DNA from: Klebsiella pneumoniae
Lineage (GTDB): Bacteria > Pseudomonadota > Gammaproteobacteria > Ga0077536
Direction of reading: 5' to 3'
DNA length: 13,820 bases
Assembly (NCBI GenBank): GCA_945873015.1
Contig: CAMCBY010000048.1
Coordinates: 1 to 13,820 of the forward strand
The notes under the pieces were generated by a model. It saw only the letters and a list, made by a program, of their open reading frames with translations, was not told the DNA's origin and searched no databases. Every line of letters begins with the position of its first letter. The first letter of the stretch is position 1. Shown piece by piece: positions 6,166-12,789 of the stretch. Both the position numbers and the translations under genes were made by a program.

Positions 6166-7818
6166 TCAGGGTTGGGTGGCACCAATGATGGTGGCGACCA
6201 CGCGCTGCGGGTCGTCGGGCATCTGGTTCGCGCGCCATGCGATATGTTGGTCCGGGCGCACCAGCACCATGGCGTAGTGCTGATATTTTTCGGCTGCATC
6301 GGCCTCAGTGACACGCAGCACCGTGAGGGGCACGCCGCTTGCTGCAAAGGCCGCCTGCAAGGGCGCCGGGTCGTCCTTCAGGGTGTCGAAACACAACAGT
6401 GTGAAGTCAGGTCCGAGGTCGTCGTACAAGGCCCGTCCGGAGGTACGCCACAGATGCGGCGCACGCACCCCGGGCAGGGAGGTTTCGGTGTAGCGGTTCA
6501 AGGCAAAGTCCGGCCGTTCCCCATCGTCATAACAGACGATGGGGGACTGCTCGTAACTGACGCCGAGCTGCATGCCTATGCTGTCGAATTCGGCGAGATT
6601 GCGCGTGGTGATGGCGTGGCCGACTTCGGCGCGGAACGCCACGCCGGCGTCGTCGTCCGCCTCAAGGCGTGGGTCGAGTATCGGGATGCGATACAAGTCC
6701 TCATAGATCTTCGCGGCTGAGCCCGCCACCAGCTGGCCGATGGCCCGCCTCTCGGCCTCGTAACTTTCCAACAGCGTATCGGGCGCCCAACCGCTGATCA
6801 CGGCAGCAAGTTTCCAGCCGAGATTGACCGCATCTTCGACGCCGGCGTTCATGCCGAAACCACCCATCGGGATCCAGATATGGGCGGCATCGCCACACAG
6901 GAACACATTGCCGCTGCGATAGCTGTCAGCAACCAGCGCGCGTGCGATCCAGCGTTCCTGGCCGAGCACTTCATAGGACAGCTCGGCGCCGAAAGAACGG
7001 GCGATGGCGGCACGTGAGTCGTGGGCCTCGAGATCGGCGTCGGGGCTCAATACCGAGTGATGCAGCCAGCGCTCGTGACCGTCGATGGCAATCACGTGGG
7101 ACTCGCCGTCGGCGTTGAACAAACGATGCATCCAGCCACGCGCATGGGGCCAGCGCGCGGTCACTTCCGCTGAGCGGAAATAGGTGGTGCAGAACTTGGT
7201 GATGCACTCGCGACCTTCGAGTTTGGCGCCCATCGCCTTACGAATCAGGCTGTGGCCGCCTTCGCAGGACACCAGGTATTGCGCACGCACCGTCGACAGC
7301 TCGCCGCTGGCGCAGTGCTGCACCTCGCACTCTATGCCCGCCGCAGTTTCGTGATAGGACAGGAAACGCCAGCCCTGGCGATAGTCGCACTGCGGAAACT
7401 GGCGCACATGGTGACGCAGCACCGGCTCCATCGCGAGCTGCGAGACGCGGTGTTGCGGTTCCGGTGTCGGCCAATAGGTGTCGATGGCGCCGCGTTCGTC
7501 ACGGCCGTCCAGCACTTCGGCCGATGAGCGCAGGCGATAACGCGTGATCTCGTGGCCCAGCCAGCGGGTCGCATAAACCACGTCGGTCGGACGGTCCAGC
7601 GGCAGCCCGACCCGGCGAATGGCATCGGCGCAGCCCAGGCGGCGGAAATGCTCCATCGAGCGTGCATTGGTGGTGTTGCACTTGGGATTGGGCGGCATTT
7701 CCAGCCGCTCCTCCACCACCATCGAGGCAATGCCGCGCCACGCAAGCTCGAGCGCCAGGGTGGTGCCTACCGGCCCGCCGCCGGCGATCAGTACAGGAAC
7801 GTCCAACTGTGGTGCCAT
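6166..7818 (-). CDS. FAD-dependent aromatic hydroxylase (PheA/TfdB type)
   Basis: A 550-residue flavoprotein monooxygenase. Residues 7-18 (V-P-V-L-I-A-G-G-G-P-V-G) are the FAD Rossmann GxGxxG motif. C185-E-G-G-H-S-L-I-R-K stands where group A hydroxylases have D-G-x-x-S-x-x-R. G309-D-A-A-H-I-W-I-P-M-G-G-F-G-M-N-A-G is the second FAD motif. The C-terminal third (about 435-545; S-L-P-G-V-R-A-P-H and L-G-P-D-F-T-L-L) is the thioredoxin-like domain of the phenol/2,4-dichlorophenol hydroxylase and MhpA group. It would use NAD(P)H and O2 to hydroxylate an aromatic or enolic ring. The ATG at 7818 is chosen because the flavin motif starts six residues later; the frame runs on to 7959 through the operator region. 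The ribosome binding site is poor (CCAGG). First gene of the leftward operon. Confidence 0.88.
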   Translation of the reverse strand: MAPQLDVPVLIAGGGPVGTTLALELAWRGIASMVVEERLEMPPNPKCNTTNARSMEHFRRLGCADAIRRVGLPLDRPTDVVYATRWLGHEITRYRLRSSAEVLDGRDERGAIDTYWPTPEPQHRVSQLAMEPVLRHHVRQFPQCDYRQGWRFLSYHETAAGIECEVQHCASGELSTVRAQYLVSCEGGHSLIRKAMGAKLEGRECITKFCTTYFRSAEVTARWPHARGWMHRLFNADGESHVIAIDGHERWLHHSVLSPDADLEAHDSRAAIARSFGAELSYEVLGQERWIARALVADSYRSGNVFLCGDAAHIWIPMGGFGMNAGVEDAVNLGWKLAAVISGWAPDTLLESYEAERRAIGQLVAGSAAKIYEDLYRIPILDPRLEADDDAGVAFRAEVGHAITTRNLAEFDSIGMQLGVSYEQSPIVCYDDGERPDFALNRYTETSLPGVRAPHLWRTSGRALYDDLGPDFTLLCFDTLKDDPAPLQAAFAASGVPLTVLRVTEADAAEKYQHYAMVLVRPDQHIAWRANQMPDDPQRVVATIIGATQP

Positions 7819-7830
7819 GCCTGGATTCAC

Positions 7831-7846
7831 TGTAACGATGATTACA
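7831..7846. promoter_or_regulatory. TetR-type operator O1 (leftward operon)
   Basis: TGTAACGATGATTACA, an imperfect palindrome identical at 14 of 16 positions to the perfect palindrome at 7929-7944. It begins six bases past the leftward -10 box, over the expected transcription start and 12 bp before the hydroxylase ATG. This is a classical place for a repressor. Assignment to the TetR protein of this operon is inference. Confidence 0.75.
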
Positions 7847-7852
7847 GAGCAG

Positions 7853-7881
7853 AGGATAGGCAGCCCGTTAGATGAATACAA
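7853..7881 (-). promoter_or_regulatory. candidate promoter of hydroxylase/SMP-30/tetR operon
   Basis: On the leftward strand TTGTAT (7881-7876) and TATCCT (7858-7853) are exactly 17 bp apart. Box matches are modest (3/6 and 4/6), but the spacing is ideal, and the operator palindrome lies directly over the predicted start point, giving a leader of only about 28 nt. Confidence 0.45.
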
Positions 7882-7928
7882 CCCGTTTTCATTGGCTGGC
7901 GAGTGAGGAAAAGATGAGCGGTGAAGAA

Positions 7929-7944
7929 TGTAACGATCGTTACA
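7929..7944. promoter_or_regulatory. TetR-type operator O2 (BVMO side)
   Basis: TGTAACGATCGTTACA is a perfect 16-bp palindrome, 98 bp centre to centre from O1, in the divergent region between the hydroxylase and BVMO genes. Length and symmetry fit TetR-family dimers. It overlaps the candidate -35 of the BVMO promoter, so binding would block RNA polymerase. Confidence 0.8.
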
Positions 7945-7969
7945 CAAATGGGCCCCCACTCGATATGGC
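7940..7969 (+). promoter_or_regulatory. candidate promoter of the BVMO gene
   Basis: TTACAC (7940-7945) and TATGGC (7964-7969) are separated by 18 bp. The -35 box shares its first five bases with operator O2. The leader to the ATG at 8079 would be about 100 nt and contains the palindrome at 7992-8005. Box matches are weak; support comes mainly from the operator position. Confidence 0.4.
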
Positions 7970-7991
7970 TAGGCAGCGCTACCCCTTTTCC

Positions 7992-8005
7992 CGGCGGGCC
8001 CGCCG
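7992..8005. repeat. GC-rich palindrome in BVMO leader
   Basis: CGGCGGGCCCGCCG is a perfect 14-bp palindrome about 75 bp before the BVMO start codon, directly after CCCCTTTTCC. It has no loop, so it is more likely a protein-binding site or chance GC-rich symmetry than a terminator hairpin. Confidence 0.45.
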
Positions 8006-8078
8006 AGTTGATGGCAATCAAGCGCAACTGGCGCGTGAATCGCTTAAAGTACGCCAACGAATGATGAGGAGACCCGCC

Positions 8079-9737
8079 ATGGCAAACACCGCAACACAAT
8101 CCAAACCCGCCCAATCCACTGCCGCCGCCTATGACTACGAAGTGATCGTGCTCGGCGCGGGGGTATCCGGTATCTACCAGATCAAGCGTCTGGTTGATCT
8201 CGGCGTGAGCGCCACCGTGCTTGACGCCAATGGCGGTGTCGGCGGTACCTGGTACAACAACCGCTACCCGGGCGCACGCTTCGATTCGGAGAGTTATACC
8301 TACGGTTACTCTTTCTCCAAAGAAGTGCTGGCGGAATGGCATTGGTCGGAGCGTTTCTCTCCGCAACCGGAAACCCTGCGTTATCTCAATTTTGTCGTCG
8401 ATAAATTCGATCTGCGCAAATACATGCAGTTCAACTGCCGCATCGAATCCATGCATTTCGACGAGGCGAGCGACACCTGGCGGCTGAAACTCAGCGACGG
8501 TCGCAGCTTGACGACACGCGTGGTGATCACCGGCATCGGCCCGTTATCGATGCCGACCCTGCCGCGCATTCCGGGCATGGAAAAATTCAAGGGCATTTCA
8601 TTTCACACCAGTGAGTGGCCGCACGAGCCGCTCGATCTGACCGGCAAACGGGTCGGCATCATCGGAACCGGCGCGACCGCCATTCAGATCATTCCGGAAG
8701 TCGCCAAGCAGGCTGCGCACTTGACCGTGTTCCAGCGCCGCGCGAACTGGGCGGCGGCTTTGAACAACGGCCCCATCAGCGATCAGGAGATGGCGGCAAT
8801 CCGCGCGCGCTATGACGAAATCTTCGAAGCCTGCGCACGCTCCCCTGCAGCCTTTGAGCACGAACCCGACAAGCGCAGTTTCTATTCGGTGTCACCCGAA
8901 GAGCGCCGTGCGTTCTATGACTATCTCTACGACCAGCCGGGTTTCGGTATCTGGCTGTCGAACTTCCCCGAGATTTTCATGGATGAACACGCCAATGCCG
9001 AGATCTCGGCCTATATCGCCGATCGTATCCGCAAGCGCGTCAACGACCCGGCCATCGCCGAACTGCTGATCCCCAAAGATCACGGCTTCGGCGTGCAGCG
9101 TCTGCCGCTGGAAACGAAATATTTCGAGACCTACAACCGCGACAATGTCGAGCTGGTCAACACCAAGGCAACGCCCATCGAGCGCATCACCGAAACCGGT
9201 TTGTGCACCAGCGATCGTGAGTTCGAGTTCGACGTCATTGTTTATGCGACCGGCTTTGACGCCTTTACTGGCGCTTACGACCGCATCGACATTCGCGGCT
9301 TGGGCGGCGCCAAGCTGCGCGACAAATGGGCCAAGGGCCCTGTCACCTATCTCGGCATGATGGTCAATGGTTTCCCCAACATGATCATGCTGGGCGGGCC
9401 GCAGACCGCTGCCGCCAATTTCCCGCGCGGCTCGGAAGTGGCCATCGACTGGGTGACGCCGCTGCTGCAACACATCTGGAAACATGAGTACACCCGTTTC
9501 AACGTCAGCGAGGCCTCCGAGCAGGCGTGGTTCGACGCCGTCAAGGCGAGTTACGACGGCTTGTTGTTGAACAAGGCGCAAAGCTGGATCACCGGCTACA
9601 ACTCGAACCTCGATGGTCATGAGTATGGCCATACCCGCTACAACATCTTCGCCACCGGCGGTGCGGAATACACCAAACACCTGCAGGCCGCGTCGGCGAA
9701 CGATTATCAGGGCATCAAGTTCGAGCGTAACGAGTAG
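8079..9737 (+). CDS. Baeyer-Villiger flavin monooxygenase (type I BVMO)
   Basis: A 552-residue protein, typical of cyclohexanone and phenylacetone monooxygenase relatives. G26-A-G-V-S-G is the FAD site, followed by G-G-V-G-G-T-W-Y-N-N-R-Y-P-G-A-R-F-D-S-E-S-Y. The BVMO fingerprint FxGxxxHxxxWP is complete at residues 170-181 (FKGISFHTSEWP). G196-T-G-A-T-A is the NADPH site. F-Q-R-R-A-N follows as in the family, and a late D-V-I-V-Y-A-T-G-F-D-A is the usual ATG-type motif. It inserts one oxygen of O2 next to a ketone, giving an ester or lactone, with NADPH and FAD in the cytosol. The ATG at 8079 has GAGGAG eight bases upstream and is preferred over the frame start at 7872, which lies in the regulatory region. 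The neighbouring SMP-30-family hydrolase could act on its product. Confidence 0.93.
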   Translation: MANTATQSKPAQSTAAAYDYEVIVLGAGVSGIYQIKRLVDLGVSATVLDANGGVGGTWYNNRYPGARFDSESYTYGYSFSKEVLAEWHWSERFSPQPETLRYLNFVVDKFDLRKYMQFNCRIESMHFDEASDTWRLKLSDGRSLTTRVVITGIGPLSMPTLPRIPGMEKFKGISFHTSEWPHEPLDLTGKRVGIIGTGATAIQIIPEVAKQAAHLTVFQRRANWAAALNNGPISDQEMAAIRARYDEIFEACARSPAAFEHEPDKRSFYSVSPEERRAFYDYLYDQPGFGIWLSNFPEIFMDEHANAEISAYIADRIRKRVNDPAIAELLIPKDHGFGVQRLPLETKYFETYNRDNVELVNTKATPIERITETGLCTSDREFEFDVIVYATGFDAFTGAYDRIDIRGLGGAKLRDKWAKGPVTYLGMMVNGFPNMIMLGGPQTAAANFPRGSEVAIDWVTPLLQHIWKHEYTRFNVSEASEQAWFDAVKASYDGLLLNKAQSWITGYNSNLDGHEYGHTRYNIFATGGAEYTKHLQAASANDYQGIKFERNE

Positions 9738-9751
9738 TAGCGTCAGGACCA

Positions 9752-9801
9752 GCGCTACCATCTGTAGGTGCGAATTTATTCGCACCTACAGATGGTGGCG
9801 C
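9752..9801. repeat. single REP palindrome between convergent genes
   Basis: The arms at 9758-9774 and 9779-9795 are perfect 17-bp complements (CCATCTGTAGGTGCGAA and its reverse complement) with a TTTA loop. Pairing extends to 9752/9801 with one G-T wobble. The core GTAGGTGCGAA...TTCGCAC is the same REP unit as in the pair at 4528-4611. It fills the gap between the BVMO stop and the stop of the convergent membrane-protein gene and probably also works as a two-way transcript end or RNA-stabilising hairpin. Confidence 0.8.
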
Positions 9802-9807
9802 AGCGTG

Positions 9808-10443
9808 CTAGGCGTTCGCCAGCAAAAACACCTGCTCGAGTTCTGAATAACGACCCTTGGGCAGCGTGAGCAGGCGGGTGAGGCTGTTGCTCAGGCCGAC
9901 GATCAGCTTGCCGACCGCATTACCGTCCACCAACACCGGGCGAAAGCCTGCTGTGCTCAGCATGAGTTGCGGCACATAGAACAGTTCTTGTTCACCGTCG
10001 CCGCGGAAGAAGGTCGTGCCGGTCATGGACGTGTCGGTGCTGAGCAGCACAGTGTCTTGTCCAACCTCGCGCAGACAACTGCGGCTAGCCAGCCCTTGGT
10101 TGTTGTTGACTATCTCGTAGTGTTTGCCGGCCAGCTCGAAACGCTTTAACACGCCGTCCAGGGGCAGGGCAGGTTTGGTGATGTTGCTGACGGTCTGGTC
10201 GTGGGCATTACGCACCAGTTGTTTCATGGCGCCGGCCGACGCGGTGTCGTTCCACACCGACCACAGGAAGTCGGGCCCGAGTAACTGGTCCTGGCATAGC
10301 GCCGCGACTTCGGCCGCGCGCAAAGCCGTCACCTCGGCGTCCGATGTGCGCCTGATGCGCACCCCGACCACCGCCAACACGACCGTGAATACCACCAGAC
10401 CGCCCAACACGGCGAGTGTGACCATGAGTTCCTGATTCGACAT
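9808..10443 (-). CDS. membrane-anchored protein of unknown function
   Basis: A 211-residue protein starting at the ATG at 10443 (MSNQELMVTL), with GGAG seven bases upstream. The frame is open to 10629, but the extra part is arginine-rich with no start signal. A single membrane helix at residues 8-30 (VTLAVLGGLVVFTVVLAVVG) ends in V-R-I-R-R, so the rest should be cytoplasmic by the positive-inside rule. The soluble domain (35-211) has a beta-rich middle: KRFELAGKHYEIVNNNQGL, DTVLLSTD, TTFFRGDGEQELFYVPQLML. This vaguely recalls LURP-one/tubby-like barrels, but this is not firm. Cysteines C50 and C123 are isolated. No enzyme motif was seen. Confidence 0.65.
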   Translation of the reverse strand: MSNQELMVTLAVLGGLVVFTVVLAVVGVRIRRTSDAEVTALRAAEVAALCQDQLLGPDFLWSVWNDTASAGAMKQLVRNAHDQTVSNITKPALPLDGVLKRFELAGKHYEIVNNNQGLASRSCLREVGQDTVLLSTDTSMTGTTFFRGDGEQELFYVPQLMLSTAGFRPVLVDGNAVGKLIVGLSNSLTRLLTLPKGRYSELEQVFLLANA

Positions 10444-10547
10444 CGAAGTGCTCCGCTTGCAGCGTACTGCCCTCGTGTATCGACCTGCCGCAGTGGAGTT
10501 GAAGCGTGCCGTGGCGGTGTCTGCCAGGCGCGGGCGGGGCGCTGGTC

Positions 10548-10577
10548 TTAAGACCCGGCTAAGACGTTTGCCATAAT
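10548..10577 (+). promoter_or_regulatory. candidate promoter with TAAGAC direct repeats
   Basis: TTAAGA (10548-10553) and CATAAT (10572-10577) stand 18 bp apart (4/6 and 5/6 matches). TAAGAC occurs twice, at 10549-10554 and 10560-10565, 11 bp apart, i.e. one helical turn, overlapping the -35 box: a possible activator or repressor site. It would read toward the propeller gene with a leader of about 215 nt. Confidence 0.35.
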
Positions 10578-10851
10578 CGGCCTGTGGCGAGACGCCAGCA
10601 TTGCCCGCCTCAATCCAGCCGTCTGGCATCGCTTAGCCGCCGACAATGGCCGTCAGCCCGAAATCGAGCTTTGCTGGGGGCTGGGACGCGACTATCTGGC
10701 GGCCATCCCCCTCGATAAGGTGTTGCAGGTCTGTCGGCCGGTATTGTCGAATGGCGCCGCCAATCGTGCGTTTGTCGTTCTTTGCCTGGAGTTCTTACAT
10801 GAAGTATTGCCTTCTAACGTGGGCGGTCGCGGCCACGCTGGCGCTGACTGA
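10552..10851 (+). pseudogene. coding-like open frame without usable start, possible remnant
   Basis: This frame is open for 99 codons from just after a TAA (10549-10551) to a TGA at 10849-10851. It contains no ATG; GTG appears only at 10720. Yet the middle reads like a protein: A-I-I-G-L-W-R-D-A-S-I-A-R-L-N-P-A-V-W, then D-N-G-R-Q-P-E-I-E-L-C-W-G-L-G-R-D-Y-L, then A-F-V-V-L-C-L-E-F-L-H. Its codons are G/C-ending for the most part. It overlaps the start of the propeller gene by 53 bp. It may be a decayed 5'-truncated gene, a gene with a rare start codon, or a chance open frame. No family is recognised. Confidence 0.3.
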
Positions 10852-11902
10852 CGCCGTGGCGGCGGATACCCAACTCCGTGAAATGCTCGACAGCCTGCTC
10901 GCGGTTGAGGTCAAGGCCGCGCCGGGGTTTGCGGCCAAACTGATCGTGCCGCCCGGTGAACTCTATGACCCGCTGGTCATGCACGCGCACGAAGGCGCAG
11001 TGTGGCTGAACGATGATGGCAAGGTGCGCGGTGACAAGGGCAGCCGTATGCTTTCCATCAACGCCCAAGGCGAGGTCACGGTGCGGGTCGATGCAGACAA
11101 GATGAAACCGGTCAGCGCCGGCTTCGATTTTGCCCCAGCGGATTTCGGCGCCTACGGCGGCCACATCTTCGCGCTCTCTCAGCCCAAAGTCGGTTCCGAG
11201 AACCAGGTCGAAAACTATCTAATTCAGCGCATTGCGCCGGCCGACAACTACGCCGTCAGTGTGTATTGCACCTTGCCGGCGCTCGATGCCAAACGTGTCA
11301 GCGGTACCGGGGTGGACGCCGCGTTTGCACCGCCCGGTAGTGCTTTCGCCGGCAAGCTGTACGCCATCACCAGTTCCAACGGCACCATCTATACGGTCGC
11401 GGCCGATGGCAAGTGCGCGCCCTTCACGACCTTTGACGAGAGCCGTCATGGCGCGCCGCTGTATCTGCGTTTTGCCGAAGACGGTCAATCAATCCTGGTG
11501 ACGGTGGTTCGGGGTGGTTTGTACAAGGCCAGCGGCACGGTGGTGTTGCGAGTGCTGCCGGACGGCACGATCGTCGACAAGGCGGTGGCCGAGGGCGGCA
11601 CCATGTTCGGCGGCCTCGATATCGCGCCCGCCGGTTTCGGTGCTTATGGCGGTCAGTTGTTTATCGTCGATGTCGGTTCGTTCGAGATCCCGGTGCCGCA
11701 GGGGCAGGCGCTGCGCGCCGACGGCAAGGTATATCGCGTGACACCCGAAGGACGCCTGGAAGTGGTGGTCAGTGGCCTCATCAATCCCTGGGGCCTGCGT
11801 TTTGTCGGCAATCGTTTATGGGTGAGCGATATCAACGGCGATTTTATCTACGGCAAACGTGAATTGCCGGATGGTTTTATCGTCGAGGTCACGGCCGACT
11901 AG
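10799..11902 (+). CDS. exported beta-propeller-like protein
   Basis: A 367-residue protein. The ATG at 10799 (MKYCLLTWAVAATLALTDAVA-AD) has GGAG seven bases upstream and starts a signal peptide cleaved near residue 21; the frame running back to 10646 is not used. The mature part is made of repeated strand-turn units with G-x-I-Y-T-V-A-A-D-G-K, G-T-V-V-L-R-V-L-P-D-G-T, G-K-V-Y-R-V-T-P-E-G-R and N-P-W-G-L-R-F-V-G-N-R-L-W-V-S-D, as in NHL or SMP-30-like propellers. A special unit, G-F/L-D-x-A-P-x-x-F-G-A-Y-G-G-x-x-F, occurs at about residues 108-124 and 272-288, with a divergent copy at 171-188. It is likely periplasmic. No metal or active-site residues can be assigned. It is followed by a strong terminator. 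Confidence 0.7.
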   Translation: MKYCLLTWAVAATLALTDAVAADTQLREMLDSLLAVEVKAAPGFAAKLIVPPGELYDPLVMHAHEGAVWLNDDGKVRGDKGSRMLSINAQGEVTVRVDADKMKPVSAGFDFAPADFGAYGGHIFALSQPKVGSENQVENYLIQRIAPADNYAVSVYCTLPALDAKRVSGTGVDAAFAPPGSAFAGKLYAITSSNGTIYTVAADGKCAPFTTFDESRHGAPLYLRFAEDGQSILVTVVRGGLYKASGTVVLRVLPDGTIVDKAVAEGGTMFGGLDIAPAGFGAYGGQLFIVDVGSFEIPVPQGQALRADGKVYRVTPEGRLEVVVSGLINPWGLRFVGNRLWVSDINGDFIYGKRELPDGFIVEVTAD

Positions 11903-11918
11903 ACCACAAGTCGATCAC

Positions 11919-11946
11919 CCCGCCGCGGGAACCGCGGCGGGTGTTT
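11919..11946 (+). terminator. rho-independent terminator after propeller gene
   Basis: CCCGCCGCGG (11919-11928) pairs perfectly with CCGCGGCGGG (11932-11941) around a GAA loop, 16 bp past the stop, followed by TGTTTGG. The stem is very strong and the T tract short. It may also help end transcripts from the convergent crotonase gene. Confidence 0.75.
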
Positions 11947-11973
11947 GGCAAATGACAGAGCAGGGTCGCGCGT

Positions 11974-12789
11974 TTACCAGCGCGGTTTGCGTTTTTCCAG
12001 AAAGGCCGCCACCCCTTCGTCGAGATTGCCATTGGCCACCGTGAGGATCTGATTACGGTCTTCCATCGCAATCGCGGTATCGAGGCTCTGGGCGTCGACA
12101 TTGGCCCAGAACGCTTCTTTGCTCAGGCGTAAACCCAAGGGCGAAGTCGCCACCATGTCGTCGGCGAGTGCCTGACCGGCAGCGATGAGATCGGCTTCCG
12201 GCACCACTTCGCTGACCAGCCCGAGGCGCAAAGCGCGCGCTGCGTCGATGAAGCGTCCGGTGTAGAGCAACTCGGCTGCGTTCGAGGTACCGATCAAACG
12301 CGGCAGATGGTAGCTCGAGCCCATTTCACAGCCCGATAGTCCAATCTTGATGAAGGCGCAGTTCATCTTGGTGCCCTCGGCGGCGATGCGTACATCGCAG
12401 CCAAGCGCAATCGAGAAACCGCCGCCGGCAGCATATCCGTGTAACAGACCAATCATCGGTTGCGGCGCGCGCCGCATTTTCATCACCAGGCCGGAAAACG
12501 TGCGCTGACTCGCCATGCCTTGATCGGCATCGCGCGACGGCTTGCGCTCCGGGTCTTTCATGTCGAGGCCGGCGCAGAACATACGTCCCGCGCCGCGCAG
12601 CACTACCACGCGCACGGCGTGGTTGTCCTGCAGGCTGTCGAGGTAATGATGGAACTCGCTGACCAGGCGGCGACTGAGCGAATTCAAGGCCTCTGGGCGA
12701 TTAAAAGTAAGCCAATCTATCGGACCCTGCTTTTCCACCAGCAGTGTTGTGTAGTTCATGCTTGTATTGCCATCCATTACTGCCGTCAT
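11974..12789 (-). CDS. enoyl-CoA hydratase/isomerase (crotonase family)
   Basis: A 271-residue protein. Crotonase marks are M-F-C-A-G-L-D (70-76) and H-G-Y-A-A-G-G-G-F-S-I-A-L-G-C-D (117-132), whose backbone NH groups form the oxyanion hole that holds the acyl-CoA thioester. E173 in A-A-E-L-L-Y-T-G aligns with Glu164 of rat mitochondrial hydratase. The other catalytic glutamate (Glu144) aligns with a phenylalanine (F146), while L-S-G-C-E155-M-G-S-S-Y adds a glutamate nearby, a pattern seen in a large branch of actinobacterial and proteobacterial homologues. Hydration is therefore not certain; isomerase or another CoA chemistry is possible. Its ATG overlaps the TGA of the epoxide-hydrolase-like gene (ATGA, 12786-12789), so they are co-translated. 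MNYTTLL eleven residues in is an alternative start. Confidence 0.9.
   Translation of the reverse strand: MTAVMDGNTSMNYTTLLVEKQGPIDWLTFNRPEALNSLSRRLVSEFHHYLDSLQDNHAVRVVVLRGAGRMFCAGLDMKDPERKPSRDADQGMASQRTFSGLVMKMRRAPQPMIGLLHGYAAGGGFSIALGCDVRIAAEGTKMNCAFIKIGLSGCEMGSSYHLPRLIGTSNAAELLYTGRFIDAARALRLGLVSEVVPEADLIAAGQALADDMVATSPLGLRLSKEAFWANVDAQSLDTAIAMEDRNQILTVANGNLDEGVAAFLEKRKPRW

Noticed and set aside
7819..7959. Longer N terminus for the FAD hydroxylase (frame open to 7959)
   Set aside because: The extra 47 residues have no family counterpart and would code through both the candidate promoter and the operators; the flavin motif starts right after the ATG at 7818.
7872..8078. Longer N terminus for the BVMO (frame open from 7872)
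   Set aside because: The extension crosses operator O2 and the promoter; a strong GAGGAG site precedes the ATG at 8079, and the protein from there has normal BVMO length.
7842..8456. Leftward 204-codon frame across the BVMO 5' end
   Set aside because: Antisense of the BVMO flavin motif region and the regulatory gap; no start signal or family.
8892..9785. Long leftward open frame opposite the BVMO gene (297 codons)
   Set aside because: Antisense shadow of a strongly identified gene; its ATG lies in the REP palindrome, and the translation matches no family pattern.
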